From positions 1-64,000 of the forward strand of contig CAMLKG010000003.1 of the NCBI GenBank assembly GCA_946480695.1: DNA of 64,000 bases. Direction: 5' to 3'. Source of the DNA: an uncultured Cellvibrio sp. GTDB lineage: Bacteria; Pseudomonadota; Gammaproteobacteria; Pseudomonadales; Cellvibrionaceae. Position 1 is the first letter of the stretch. Every line of letters begins with the position of its first letter. The notes below the pieces were generated by a model, which worked only from the letters and a program-made list of their open reading frames with translations, had not been told where the DNA came from and searched no databases. Positions 57,226 through 64,000 of this stretch are shown here, in pieces. The translations under genes and the position numbers were made by a program.

Positions 57226-57691
57226 TGGACTTTCTCAATAAAAGCAGAAAAAACGATCATTTTTAGCCAGATTACCATCAAAAACGTGCCATGAGAAGAA
57301 AATTATTTACAGAAAAACAACCTGCGACCAAGAGATGGAACACCTTCTGCCCATCCCGTTTGCCGTTAAAACGAAGCGATAAAACAGGTTCGATGTTTCG
57401 TTTATCGTCATCAACATGCACCCCGGCAAAAGTCGAACCTGGTTCGGCCTCGCACAAGCTGCATCGCAATGGAACCTCGCCGGATATTCGCAACGCCCGG
57501 CAACCAGGCGCAATACCCACGGGAACTGTACAGCGGGGAATGACTTTTCACCGACCATGCCGTTTGGTCCGTTTAATCCGTTAGTCCGTTTAATCCGTTG
57601 GTATAGGCACTGCAACTTTTAATAAAAAATTTAGGTCCTAGGGTGTAGCAACTCGAAACATGTCCATTACCTACATCAATGGAGAATTATC
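57226..57691. other. Intergenic region with 17-base tandem repeat
   Basis: 466 bases between divergent genes. Frames of about 100 codons on both strands (57291-57615) have no recognisable product or ribosome-binding site and are mutually overlapping, so are dismissed. Two tandem 17-base copies of GTCCGTTTAATCCGTT(A/G) lie at 57567-57600. The region must contain promoters for both flanking genes; none is clear. Confidence 0.5.
57567..57600. repeat. Tandem repeat, 2 x 17 bases
   Basis: GTCCGTTTAATCCGTTA at 57567-57583 and GTCCGTTTAATCCGTTG at 57584-57600, differing only in the last base. It lies about 90 bases upstream of the DUF2383 gene and could be a protein-binding site or a slippage product. 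Confidence 0.8.
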
Positions 57692-58132
57692 ATGGCGACC
57701 AGTGAAATTTCAGCAATTCGCGATCTCATCAAAGTGTTAAACGACGGTGTGAAGTTTTATACCGACGCCAAGGTGGAACTCAAGGGATCGGGGTATGAAA
57801 ATGTATTCCAGGAAATGATTGATGTGCGCCAAAACGCCCTGGTGAGATTGCAGCCCCTGCTCTATGCGCGTGAGGGTGAAGTGGAAGGAGGGCAAACCCT
57901 CGGCGGCGCTTTACATAAAACCTATACCGACTTGCTCGCGGCCATTAAATCCAACAAATCCAAAACCTATATAGCGCGCCTGGAAGAGCTGGAAGACAGG
58001 ACGCTTGAACACGTTAAAAAAGCCCAGGCAGAAGTTGTTTCAGTCGATTTCACCATCGCGCTCAATTACATCCTTATATCCATGCAGGAATGCCATAACC
58101 GTATGCGTTCACTAAAACGCAATGTAGCCTAA
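57692..58132 (+). CDS. DUF2383/PA2169-family four-helix-bundle protein
   Basis: 146-residue ferritin-like helical protein: IRDLIKVLNDGVKFYTDAKV, VFQEMIDVRQNALVRLQPLL and DRTLEHVKKAQAE. It fits the PA2169 family, of unknown function and often linked to stress. GGAG lies about 10 bases before the ATG. Monocistronic, with a terminator downstream. Confidence 0.88.
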   Translation: MATSEISAIRDLIKVLNDGVKFYTDAKVELKGSGYENVFQEMIDVRQNALVRLQPLLYAREGEVEGGQTLGGALHKTYTDLLAAIKSNKSKTYIARLEELEDRTLEHVKKAQAEVVSVDFTIALNYILISMQECHNRMRSLKRNVA

Positions 58133-58199
58133 CCGGTAAATCCATTCGCCAGGAATTCACCTTGCCGGTTTATATAACCGCTGCATAAACCGAGCCCGG

Positions 58200-58233
58200 A
58201 AAGCCACTGCGGAGGAATCCCGGTGGCTTTTTT
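58200..58233 (+). terminator. Intrinsic terminator after DUF2383 gene
   Basis: 8-bp stem AAAGCCAC / GTGGCTTT around a 15-base loop, followed by a T-run. Confidence 0.75.
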
Positions 58234-58287
58234 CTCCATCCCAATCCCGTTAAAACCCGGCTTGTTAAAAAATTTTTTATGTCGTCG

Positions 58288-58313
58288 GGAATAAAAATAC
58301 ATCCTCTTTCGTT
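58288..58313 (+). promoter_or_regulatory. Candidate ECF-sigma promoter (GGAAT-N17-CGTT)
   Basis: GGAAT at 58288-58292 and CGTT at 58310-58313, 58 bases before the ATG at 58371. The stretch GGGAATAAAA is identical to that before the ECF sigma gene at 61653. Confidence 0.55.
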
Positions 58314-58370
58314 AACAGGTTACAAGCCAAACATTCCGGCTTGCCTAACCCGAACCCAGAGGATTACATC

Positions 58371-59081
58371 ATGAACAAGAATATTTTATTACTGGTCATT
58401 TGCGGCCTTACTGCCAACGCTGGCTGGGCTGCCGATATTTCTGTGGCTGCCAGCACCGATACCACTACCCGGGCCACTATTAACAGCCAAAGCAATACCC
58501 AGGGAGCCAGCCTTTCATTGAGCGGTTCCGCACAGCAACACACCACTGCGACCCCGGCACCCGAAGCCACTGAAGAAAGCGAACCTGGAACCGCTGAGCC
58601 AGCGCCATTGAACAGCACCGCGTCAACAGCGGTAAGTGCCAAGGGTGACGCGGTATTAAGTGCGGAAAAATCCCTGGCAACGATAGATGCGCAAAAAGCG
58701 GCGTTGCTTGAGCAGGGCCAAAAAGGTGCGGCAAACCTGGCTGCAACTGCCAACCAAAGCCTGTCGGGATCAATCACCCAAACAAACAATGCTAATGCCC
58801 AGGTCCAACAAAATCTCGGCAATCTTGGCAACCAGGTAAATGCGGTAGTGGATAAGCAAATCAACGCAGTAGCGACAGCAGCGGTGGACAATAAAGTGCA
58901 AGGCAGCGTGAGCCAATGGGTTGACAGTTCCATTGAAGGATCAGTTTCCAATACCGTCAGCAACACCATCAATAACAGCGTCCAAACCGGTGTTGAGGAT
59001 GCAATCAATTCCTCCATCAATACCGCCGTGGATAGCACTATCAATACCGCGCTTGGCGATAGCCTGAAACTCGGCAATTAA
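58371..59081 (+). CDS. Exported low-complexity, Asn/Ser/Ala-rich protein
   Basis: 236-residue protein with a clear signal peptide (cleavage near GWAA-D). The mature part has an acidic/Pro segment (TPAPEATEESEPGTAEPAP), then an Ala-rich helical stretch, then about 100 residues with hydrophobic residues at regular intervals and many Asn/Ser/Thr (SNTVSNTINNSVQTGVEDAI), suggesting a coiled or beta-helical repeat. No known family recognised. AGAGGA precedes the ATG. It is followed by a barrel gene on the same strand and preceded by an ECF-type promoter. A long antisense frame (58364-59077) is judged a shadow. Confidence 0.75.
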   Translation: MNKNILLLVICGLTANAGWAADISVAASTDTTTRATINSQSNTQGASLSLSGSAQQHTTATPAPEATEESEPGTAEPAPLNSTASTAVSAKGDAVLSAEKSLATIDAQKAALLEQGQKGAANLAATANQSLSGSITQTNNANAQVQQNLGNLGNQVNAVVDKQINAVATAAVDNKVQGSVSQWVDSSIEGSVSNTVSNTINNSVQTGVEDAINSSINTAVDSTINTALGDSLKLGN

Positions 59082-59143
59082 TTCCGTTCGCAACCTGCCT
59101 GGATCGGCGCCTCGGCGCCGGTTATTCCTGCGGAGCAATTATC

Positions 59144-60049
59144 ATGAACAACATTATTTTTTCTTCACTTCTCGCCAGCAGCATTGCGTTTATTAATTCC
59201 GTGATGGCGGCAACCCCCACTGCAACAGTTGATTTGGAAACCGGTGCCGAATACGACTCCAATTTGTCGGTTATAGAACTCGACCGGAATTCAGCGACGG
59301 GCGATTGGGCGATGTTATTCAACGCGCGCGCCAACACCCAGTGGCAAGCCACGGAAAAAATAAAAATGAAAGGCGGTTTGAGTTACAACAATAAAACGTA
59401 CCAGGATAACAGCGCTTTTGATTTGGCAATCAAGCAGGCCTTCGTGGACGGCAGCTACAGTTTCCACCCCTTAACGGCGGGATTGAGCTATCACTACGCG
59501 GATGCCGCGCTGGACAGCAGGGACTTCCTGACCTTGCAACAACGCAGCTTTTACCTGTCACGGTTGTTTAACCAAACCATTTTTGTGCGCGCGGCAATTA
59601 ATGACCAGGACAAGGATTTTCCAACCAGCGGCGAACGCAATGCCAGCAACCACAGTGTAAACGGCGATGTGTTTTTGTTTTTCCAACAAGGAAAAACATT
59701 TATCACGCTGGGAATTGCCGATGAAACCGAGAAGGCTTCAGCCAACGAATTTGATTTTGACGGTACCAGTTTCCGGGCCAGCCTTAGCCATCAATTTTTA
59801 CTAGGCACGAAGAATAATCGCCTACAGTTGGGCTGGCGCTACGATGACCGCGATTACTCCGCGATAACCCCGGCCCTGGAAGCAAAACGCCAGGATAAAC
59901 GCAATGTAACTACCCTGGAGTGGCAACTGGAGGCCAATAGCTGGTTAAGCCTGGTGGGAAAAGTGGAGCGGGGCGATTACACCTCTAACCTGGATTCCGC
60001 GAACTATTCAGAAACCATCAGTTCATTAACGTTGAAGGCTGGTTTTTAA
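59144..60049 (+). CDS. Outer-membrane beta-barrel protein (SLAM/DUF560-like)
   Basis: 301-residue protein: signal peptide (SIAFINSVMAA), then repeated amphipathic strands such as LSYNNKTYQ, YSFHPLTAGLSYHY, LQLGWRYDDRDYS and a C-terminal strand ending LTLKAGF with terminal Phe. About 14 strands are possible, similar to the barrel of surface-lipoprotein assembly modulators but without their TPR domain. It lies 62 bases after the exported low-complexity protein and may secrete or display it (inference). Confidence 0.75.
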   Translation: MNNIIFSSLLASSIAFINSVMAATPTATVDLETGAEYDSNLSVIELDRNSATGDWAMLFNARANTQWQATEKIKMKGGLSYNNKTYQDNSAFDLAIKQAFVDGSYSFHPLTAGLSYHYADAALDSRDFLTLQQRSFYLSRLFNQTIFVRAAINDQDKDFPTSGERNASNHSVNGDVFLFFQQGKTFITLGIADETEKASANEFDFDGTSFRASLSHQFLLGTKNNRLQLGWRYDDRDYSAITPALEAKRQDKRNVTTLEWQLEANSWLSLVGKVERGDYTSNLDSANYSETISSLTLKAGF

Positions 60050-60076
60050 GGTGCGGGTTTTAAAAAGTGCCTGGTG

Positions 60077-61456
60077 TCACTGCATAAGGCCGTAACCAAA
60101 TATCGGGTCGCGGCCCGGCACCCCCAAATCGGTTGCGCGATTTATTAATCGTTCCCTGATACCTGTTAGCGAATTCCCGCCAGCGGATTTTTGAACTTCA
60201 TTTGCAGCACAGGCGGCCGCCGCCGCTACCACCGGTGCCGCCATGGAAGTGCCGCTTTCCCTGCCGAAACCACCATCACCGCGCGCCGTCAACACGGCAA
60301 CACCCAGGGCAGCAAAATCAATGTAATCCCCGCGGTTCGCCCAGCGATAAATGCGCTGGCCCTGATCCACCGCCGTCACCGCAATAACCTCGGGATAAGC
60401 CGCCGGGTACATGGGCGGTGCCGCCGGGCCTTCATTACCCGCAGCCGCGACAATCACGGCCCCCGCCTGGAGGGTCTTACCCACGGCCAGGGCGAGGATT
60501 TTATTATCTGGCCCGGCCAAACTCATATTGATCACCGCAACCTTTTTTTCCACCAGCCAATCCAGGGCGCGCACCAGGTTGATCATAGTCGCCCCCTGGG
60601 TATATTCATTGCGCGGATAAAATACCGAGGCCGCATACAAGTGGGCCGCCGGTAACAAGGGCTTCAATCCCGCCCCACTGCCCACCAACACCCCGGCGAC
60701 CGCCGTACCGTGTGCAAGGGGCGCCGGGAATTCTTTACCGGCAAAGTCTTTTAATTCAATGTGGCTCCGCGCAAACGCCGGGTGCCGGGTATTGATGGCG
60801 GTATCAACCATACCGATACGTTGCGCGTTGCAGCCACCCTCCACGATTACCAGACTATTTGCCGTTGCCGAACCATTCGCAGGAGGGGTGACACCTGTCG
60901 CCTGGGGCGCATAAACATGGTTGCGGTCCAGTTGCTCATGCAAATGCGCGGGCAGGTGTTTTTTCAACGCCGCATAGGAATCCAGCGCCCCGGGAACACG
61001 AAAACGCACCAGTTGCAACCCAAGTCCGGCAAATCTGGTTTGCTCGATAATTTCAACATCGAGAACCGCCAATGCTTTCAAACCGGGTTGGTCAAGCATC
61101 ATTAACCATTCGCGTTCCACCGCGCGCCAGCTATCCTCTACACGCACCTCCACAAACAGGGTTTCACCCCGTTGGTTGAGGATCGGCAGTACCTTCGCCA
61201 AACCATTGGCCGCCAGGTCATCGGCGGTTTGGGTAACGGCATCGGTGAGCGGGTTATCGAGGGGATTATCCAGCAATCCTTGCGTGGACAGTTCGTCTTC
61301 CGCCGTTTTGCGAATTGCTTCCTGCACCTCGCCGCTCACCCGCTCCAGTTCGCGCGTAACGCCGTTAACCTGGTGTTCAACAGTATCCAGCACTTGCGTA
61401 GCGGCGGCATGGCACAGGCAGGCCAGGAAGAAAGTCGTCAGGGATAAAGGTTTCAT
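60077..61456 (-). CDS. S8 subtilisin-like serine protease
   Basis: 459-residue secreted protease. The signal peptide (SLTTFFLACLCHAAA) is followed by a helical, acidic N-terminal region of about 160 residues that could be a propeptide or binding domain. The catalytic triad is Asp218 (GMVDTAIN), His249 (AHGTAVAGV) and Ser404 (GTSMAAPV), with oxyanion Asn341 (AAGNEGPA). It is divergent from the ECF sigma operon and has a matching ECF-type promoter. It may process the exported protein of the module or act in stress proteolysis. Confidence 0.92.
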   Translation of the reverse strand: MKPLSLTTFFLACLCHAAATQVLDTVEHQVNGVTRELERVSGEVQEAIRKTAEDELSTQGLLDNPLDNPLTDAVTQTADDLAANGLAKVLPILNQRGETLFVEVRVEDSWRAVEREWLMMLDQPGLKALAVLDVEIIEQTRFAGLGLQLVRFRVPGALDSYAALKKHLPAHLHEQLDRNHVYAPQATGVTPPANGSATANSLVIVEGGCNAQRIGMVDTAINTRHPAFARSHIELKDFAGKEFPAPLAHGTAVAGVLVGSGAGLKPLLPAAHLYAASVFYPRNEYTQGATMINLVRALDWLVEKKVAVINMSLAGPDNKILALAVGKTLQAGAVIVAAAGNEGPAAPPMYPAAYPEVIAVTAVDQGQRIYRWANRGDYIDFAALGVAVLTARGDGGFGRESGTSMAAPVVAAAAACAANEVQKSAGGNSLTGIRERLINRATDLGVPGRDPIFGYGLMQ

Positions 61457-61516
61457 GGGGTTTCACTCAATGGGATAGGAAAATTAAACACAAAAATGGA
61501 TCGGCCTTCACTAGAA

Positions 61517-61541
61517 AACGTTTTTGCGGAAAAAAAATTCC
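61517..61541 (-). promoter_or_regulatory. Candidate ECF-sigma promoter of S8 protease
   Basis: On the minus strand GGAAT (61541-61537), 16 bases, CGTT (61520-61517), 61 bases before the protease ATG. Its -35 is back to back with that of the sigma gene promoter, across an inverted repeat CCTGAAA/TTTCAGG (61540-61559). Confidence 0.55.
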
Positions 61542-61561
61542 TGAAAAAAACCTTTCAGGCG

Positions 61562-61586
61562 GGAATAAAATCAATACCGGGCCGTT
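61562..61586 (+). promoter_or_regulatory. Candidate autoregulated ECF-sigma promoter
   Basis: GGAAT (61562-61566), 16 bases, CGTT (61583-61586), 67 bases before the sigma-factor ATG. GGAA-type -35 and CGT-type -10 elements are usual for ECF sigma factors, which commonly control their own gene. Confidence 0.6.
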
Positions 61587-61652
61587 TACTGGATAGATAC
61601 CCGGGGAAGCTGATCGCCCCGGCCGAGCCAAAGCGAGAAAAAGACCGCCGTT

Positions 61653-62168
61653 ATGACAAACCCAACGATTAAACCAGAACTCACCCGTTTGGCGCCCATG
61701 CTACGCCGTTTCGCCTATTCGCTTACCGGCTCCGCCGCCGATGCCGATGACTTGCTGCAAAACACCCTTGAGCGGTTACTGGAGCGCGGCCTGCCGGACG
61801 ACATTGAGCCCGCAAAATGGGCCTTCCGGGTGTGCCGCAATTTGTGGATAGACGAATACCGCGCGCGCAAAGTCCGCCAGCGCAACACCTATGCGCTGGA
61901 TGACACGGAGGAACCAGCGACGGATGGTGAACAAGCCATCCACAACCAGATAGCCCTTGCGCAGGTGGATGCCGCCATGGACCAATTGCCCGACGAACAG
62001 CGCTCCATCATTGCCCTGGTGGCAGTGCAGGGAATGTCTTATAAGGAAGTGGCCGAAACACTGGGCATACCCACCGGAACGGTAATGAGCAGGCTCGCGC
62101 GTGCGCGTATTGCCCTCGCCGGTTTTTTGAACCCTGTTTCCGGAACACCGGCGCACAAAGGCACCTGA
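61653..62168 (+). CDS. ECF-type RNA polymerase sigma factor
   Basis: 171-residue sigma factor. Region 2: LRRFAYSLTGSAADADDLLQNTLERLLERG, of which the DADDLLQ part is diagnostic, and FRVCRNLWIDEYRARK. Region 4: LPDEQRSIIALVAVQGMSYK, then EVAETLGIPTGTVMSRLARA. No other domain. The anti-sigma gene begins 10 bases downstream. It probably directs the three GGAAT-N16/17-CGTT promoters in this module. Confidence 0.93.
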   Translation: MTNPTIKPELTRLAPMLRRFAYSLTGSAADADDLLQNTLERLLERGLPDDIEPAKWAFRVCRNLWIDEYRARKVRQRNTYALDDTEEPATDGEQAIHNQIALAQVDAAMDQLPDEQRSIIALVAVQGMSYKEVAETLGIPTGTVMSRLARARIALAGFLNPVSGTPAHKGT

Positions 62169-62178
62169 GGAACCGCAT

Positions 62179-62910
62179 ATGAAAATTTCCGATGAACAAC
62201 TTTCCGCTTTCCTGGATGCCGAATTACCCGAGGACGAAATGGAAATGATTCGCCAGGGGATCAGCGAAGATGAAAGCCTCGCGAACCGCCTTGCAGACTT
62301 AGCCATGGTGGATGAACAGGTCGCCCGCCACTATGCGCGTATTGATGAACATCCCATGTCCGCCGCTGTCAGCCGCCTGCTGGATGAAGACAGTAAACCG
62401 GCCACCAATGTCATCGCGTTTCCGGCGCGCAAAAAACTGCCGGGTTTCCAACGCTATGCCGCGGTGGCCGCCTGCGCAGCCGTACTGATGGGCATAGGTG
62501 TTGTGCAATGGTTGCCGACCGATCAAGCGGCGCGCGACTGGAATGCCATCGCCCGGGTACTTGAACAAAATCCGAGTGGTTCCGAACAATCGCTGGCAGA
62601 TGGCAGCCAGGTTAAACCGCGCCTGACGTTTATCAATAAACGCGGTGATTACTGTCGACAATTCCAGTTAATGGAGCGCGAAAATGCTACAGAAAATATT
62701 GCGTGCCGCACCGATAACCACTGGGAGCTGGTAACCAGCATTGGGCAGGAAACCCGTGTTGCAGGCGATTACCAACCGGCAAGCGGCGGCTCAAAACTGG
62801 ACGATGCACTGGATGAAATGATTGAAGGCGAAGCCTTTGATGCCACTGCCGAACAGCGCGCTATAGAACAACACTGGTCTAACCACACCCATGCGGGGGA
62901 AACAAAATGA
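62179..62910 (+). CDS. Anti-sigma factor, single-pass membrane protein
   Basis: 243-residue protein. The N-terminal anti-sigma domain starts KISDEQLSAFLDAELPEDEM, without a HxxxCxxC zinc motif. One membrane helix lies near 94-113 (YAAVAACAAVLMGIGVVQWL) and a periplasmic domain of about 130 residues follows, ending in an acidic/His stretch. It should hold the sigma factor inactive at the inner membrane until a periplasmic signal arrives. It overlaps the following lipoprotein gene by 4 bases. Confidence 0.88.
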   Translation: MKISDEQLSAFLDAELPEDEMEMIRQGISEDESLANRLADLAMVDEQVARHYARIDEHPMSAAVSRLLDEDSKPATNVIAFPARKKLPGFQRYAAVAACAAVLMGIGVVQWLPTDQAARDWNAIARVLEQNPSGSEQSLADGSQVKPRLTFINKRGDYCRQFQLMERENATENIACRTDNHWELVTSIGQETRVAGDYQPASGGSKLDDALDEMIEGEAFDATAEQRAIEQHWSNHTHAGETK

Positions 62911-63386
62911 ACATATTTCTAATTTTGTTTGTCGCCTTGTCGATAACAGCGTGCAGCAGCGTTTCCAATTACCGCGCTGCTAAAAATGATGGCGTCGGCT
63001 ACCAGGAAATTGCATTGGACAACACCAGCTATCGCGTGCAATTCAAAGCGCGGGGCAACCAGCGCAACGCCGCAAAAAATTATGCGTTGCGACGCGCGGC
63101 TGAACTCACACTCGCTGCGGGTTACGATTGGTTTGCAGTAAGCAAGGAACGCATTCGCCTATTGGATCACCAGGATGGATGGCCTTCCACAACTGACCTA
63201 ACCCGGACACGCCAATGCGGTTTACTGGGTTGCCGCAGCCAAATCCGGCGCACACCTGCACAGGAACCCATGGTGGAAACCTATACGCTCGCCTTGCTGG
63301 ATATCCATATGGGCAGGGGAATTCGCCCGGAAAAAAACAGCTATAACGCCCAGGAAATCTGGGACCGCTTATCACCGCCGCAATAA
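62907..63386 (+). CDS. CC0125/CC1285-like lipoprotein
   Basis: 159-residue lipoprotein: lipobox ITAC near residue 16. The mature part contains SYRVQFKARGNQRNAAKNYA and LRRAAELTLAAGYDWFAV, characteristic of the CC0125/CC1285 lipoprotein group of unknown function. Coupled by ATGA overlap to the anti-sigma gene, so probably part of the envelope signalling system. Confidence 0.82.
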   Translation: MNIFLILFVALSITACSSVSNYRAAKNDGVGYQEIALDNTSYRVQFKARGNQRNAAKNYALRRAAELTLAAGYDWFAVSKERIRLLDHQDGWPSTTDLTRTRQCGLLGCRSQIRRTPAQEPMVETYTLALLDIHMGRGIRPEKNSYNAQEIWDRLSPPQ

Positions 63387-63412
63387 GGTTAACCAGGTAA
63401 AGTTTGCCCATT

Positions 63413-63444
63413 AAAAAAGCCCGCATCACCAAACGGGCTTTTAA
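63413..63444. terminator. Bidirectional intrinsic terminator
   Basis: AAAAGCCCG / CGGGCTTTT stem with a 10-base loop, between the convergent lipoprotein and SMP-30 genes. Confidence 0.8.
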
Positions 63445-63486
63445 TCCTTGTGTAATTCCCATTACGCAAATTCAATCAATGTCATT

Positions 63487-64000
63487 TTATCTTGTGAGTA
63501 ACAACCACTCGCGCCCCGGCAATTCACTGCGGAAAGTTTCAATCGCACCGCGATCTTGCAGGGTAACATACACACTTCGTCCACCCTGACCGCCAAACGC
63601 GACATTGGTCGGCTTTTGGCCTTTTAATTGAATGCGTTGCAGCAAGGTGCCCTGCGGAGATACCACGGCAACTTCACCGGCAGCATAACGCGCAATATAT
63701 AAATTGCCTGCCGCATCGCAACGCATACCGTCCAGGCCATGGTCATTAAATTGGATTAACAGCCGCTTGTTTTTTACATTGCCCGTCGCCTGGTCAATGT
63801 CGTACTTCCAGACCTTGCGCTGCACGCTTTCATTTACGTATAAATGTTTTTCATCGGCGCTGACCTCAACACCATTGGTCGTGCCCATATTGGTTTCCAG
63901 CAACGACACAGTACCATCCACGGCCACCTTCCATAAATTACCGGTATTGTCTTTCCAGTTGGGATCGCTCGCATAAATAATGCCGGATCTAGCTATCGCA
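63487..64000 (-). CDS. SMP-30/gluconolactonase-like protein (partial)
   Basis: C-terminal 171 residues of a beta-propeller protein; the frame stays open to the window edge, so the N-terminus is missing. NGVEVSADEKHLYVNES, DGMRCDAAGNLYIARYAAG and PTNVAFGGQGGRSVYVTLQD are typical of the SMP-30/gluconolactonase/LRE repeat. It probably hydrolyses a sugar lactone or binds calcium. Reading beyond a GTG at 63927 towards 64000 gives ASDPNWKDNTGNLWKV, also typical of the family. Confidence 0.88.
   Translation of the reverse strand, partial: AIARSGIIYASDPNWKDNTGNLWKVAVDGTVSLLETNMGTTNGVEVSADEKHLYVNESVQRKVWKYDIDQATGNVKNKRLLIQFNDHGLDGMRCDAAGNLYIARYAAGEVAVVSPQGTLLQRIQLKGQKPTNVAFGGQGGRSVYVTLQDRGAIETFRSELPGREWLLLTR

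Noticed and set aside
57291..57615. Overlapping frames of about 100 codons on both strands
   Set aside because: No ribosome-binding site, no recognisable domain, and each is the shadow of the other.
58364..59077. 237-codon antisense frame opposite the exported low-complexity protein
   Set aside because: The plus-strand gene has a ribosome-binding site, signal peptide and promoter; the long antisense frame follows from repetitive codon usage.

Overview
The window looks like a chromosomal segment of a plant-polysaccharide- and chitin-degrading gammaproteobacterium of the Cellvibrionaceae, most likely Cellvibrio or a close relative. The basis is a gammaproteobacterial housekeeping core (rplU-rpmA-obgE-proB, leuS-lptE-holA, ppa), a lipoprotein with a poly-serine linker, a CE2-type acetyl esterase, a modular GH18 chitinase, PEP-CTERM proteins and many TonB-dependent receptors. 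Genus level is inference. No tRNA, rRNA, CRISPR array, insertion sequence or prophage was seen.

Layout. 532-5224: a compact ribosomal-peptide operon. It encodes a HlyD-type adaptor, an ABC exporter with an intact C39 peptidase, a RimK/MvdD-like ATP-grasp ligase, and a 78-residue precursor with a double-glycine leader and four TTxAxGEEGG repeats. This is the architecture of a plesiocin-type graspetide (omega-ester peptide). 5249-9492: a DUF2721 protein, a PEP-CTERM protein, a two-gene radical-SAM putative DNA-repair pair and a DUF883 protein. 9742-14124: PepSY protein, TonB receptor and an orphan EctA-like acetyltransferase. 14363-15137: two overlapping frames that resemble a broken polymorphic-toxin nuclease. 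15378-18499: a secreted ExeM-like nuclease ending in a dockerin, followed by a cohesin-like PEP-CTERM protein. 18584-29726: housekeeping genes plus three serine esterases. 29974-38222: surface lipoprotein, RND exporter, SelW-like, FHA, pyrophosphatase, MFS, PilZ and glutathione peroxidase genes.

38395-57225 is a long minus-strand block. It begins (reading leftwards from 57225) with a six-gene operon for D-amino-acid handling that ends in a GH20 hexosaminidase. Next comes a membrane-anchored AraC-type regulator with two flavin-dependent halogenase paralogues and a TonB receptor. One of those halogenases has lost every recognisable halogenation residue. A terminator, a third halogenase, a 35-residue membrane smORF and the GH18 chitinase follow.

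57692-63386: a DUF2383 protein, then a module of an exported coil-like protein, an outer-membrane barrel, a subtilisin-like protease, an ECF sigma factor, its anti-sigma factor and a lipoprotein. Three promoters in this module share GGAAT-N16/17-CGTT, which suggests a local autoregulated regulon. The window ends inside an SMP-30-type gene.

The strongest candidates for new biology are the graspetide operon, the nuclease-dockerin/cohesin-PEP-CTERM pair, the apparently inactive halogenase kept between two normal partners, and the ECF module with its shared promoter motif.
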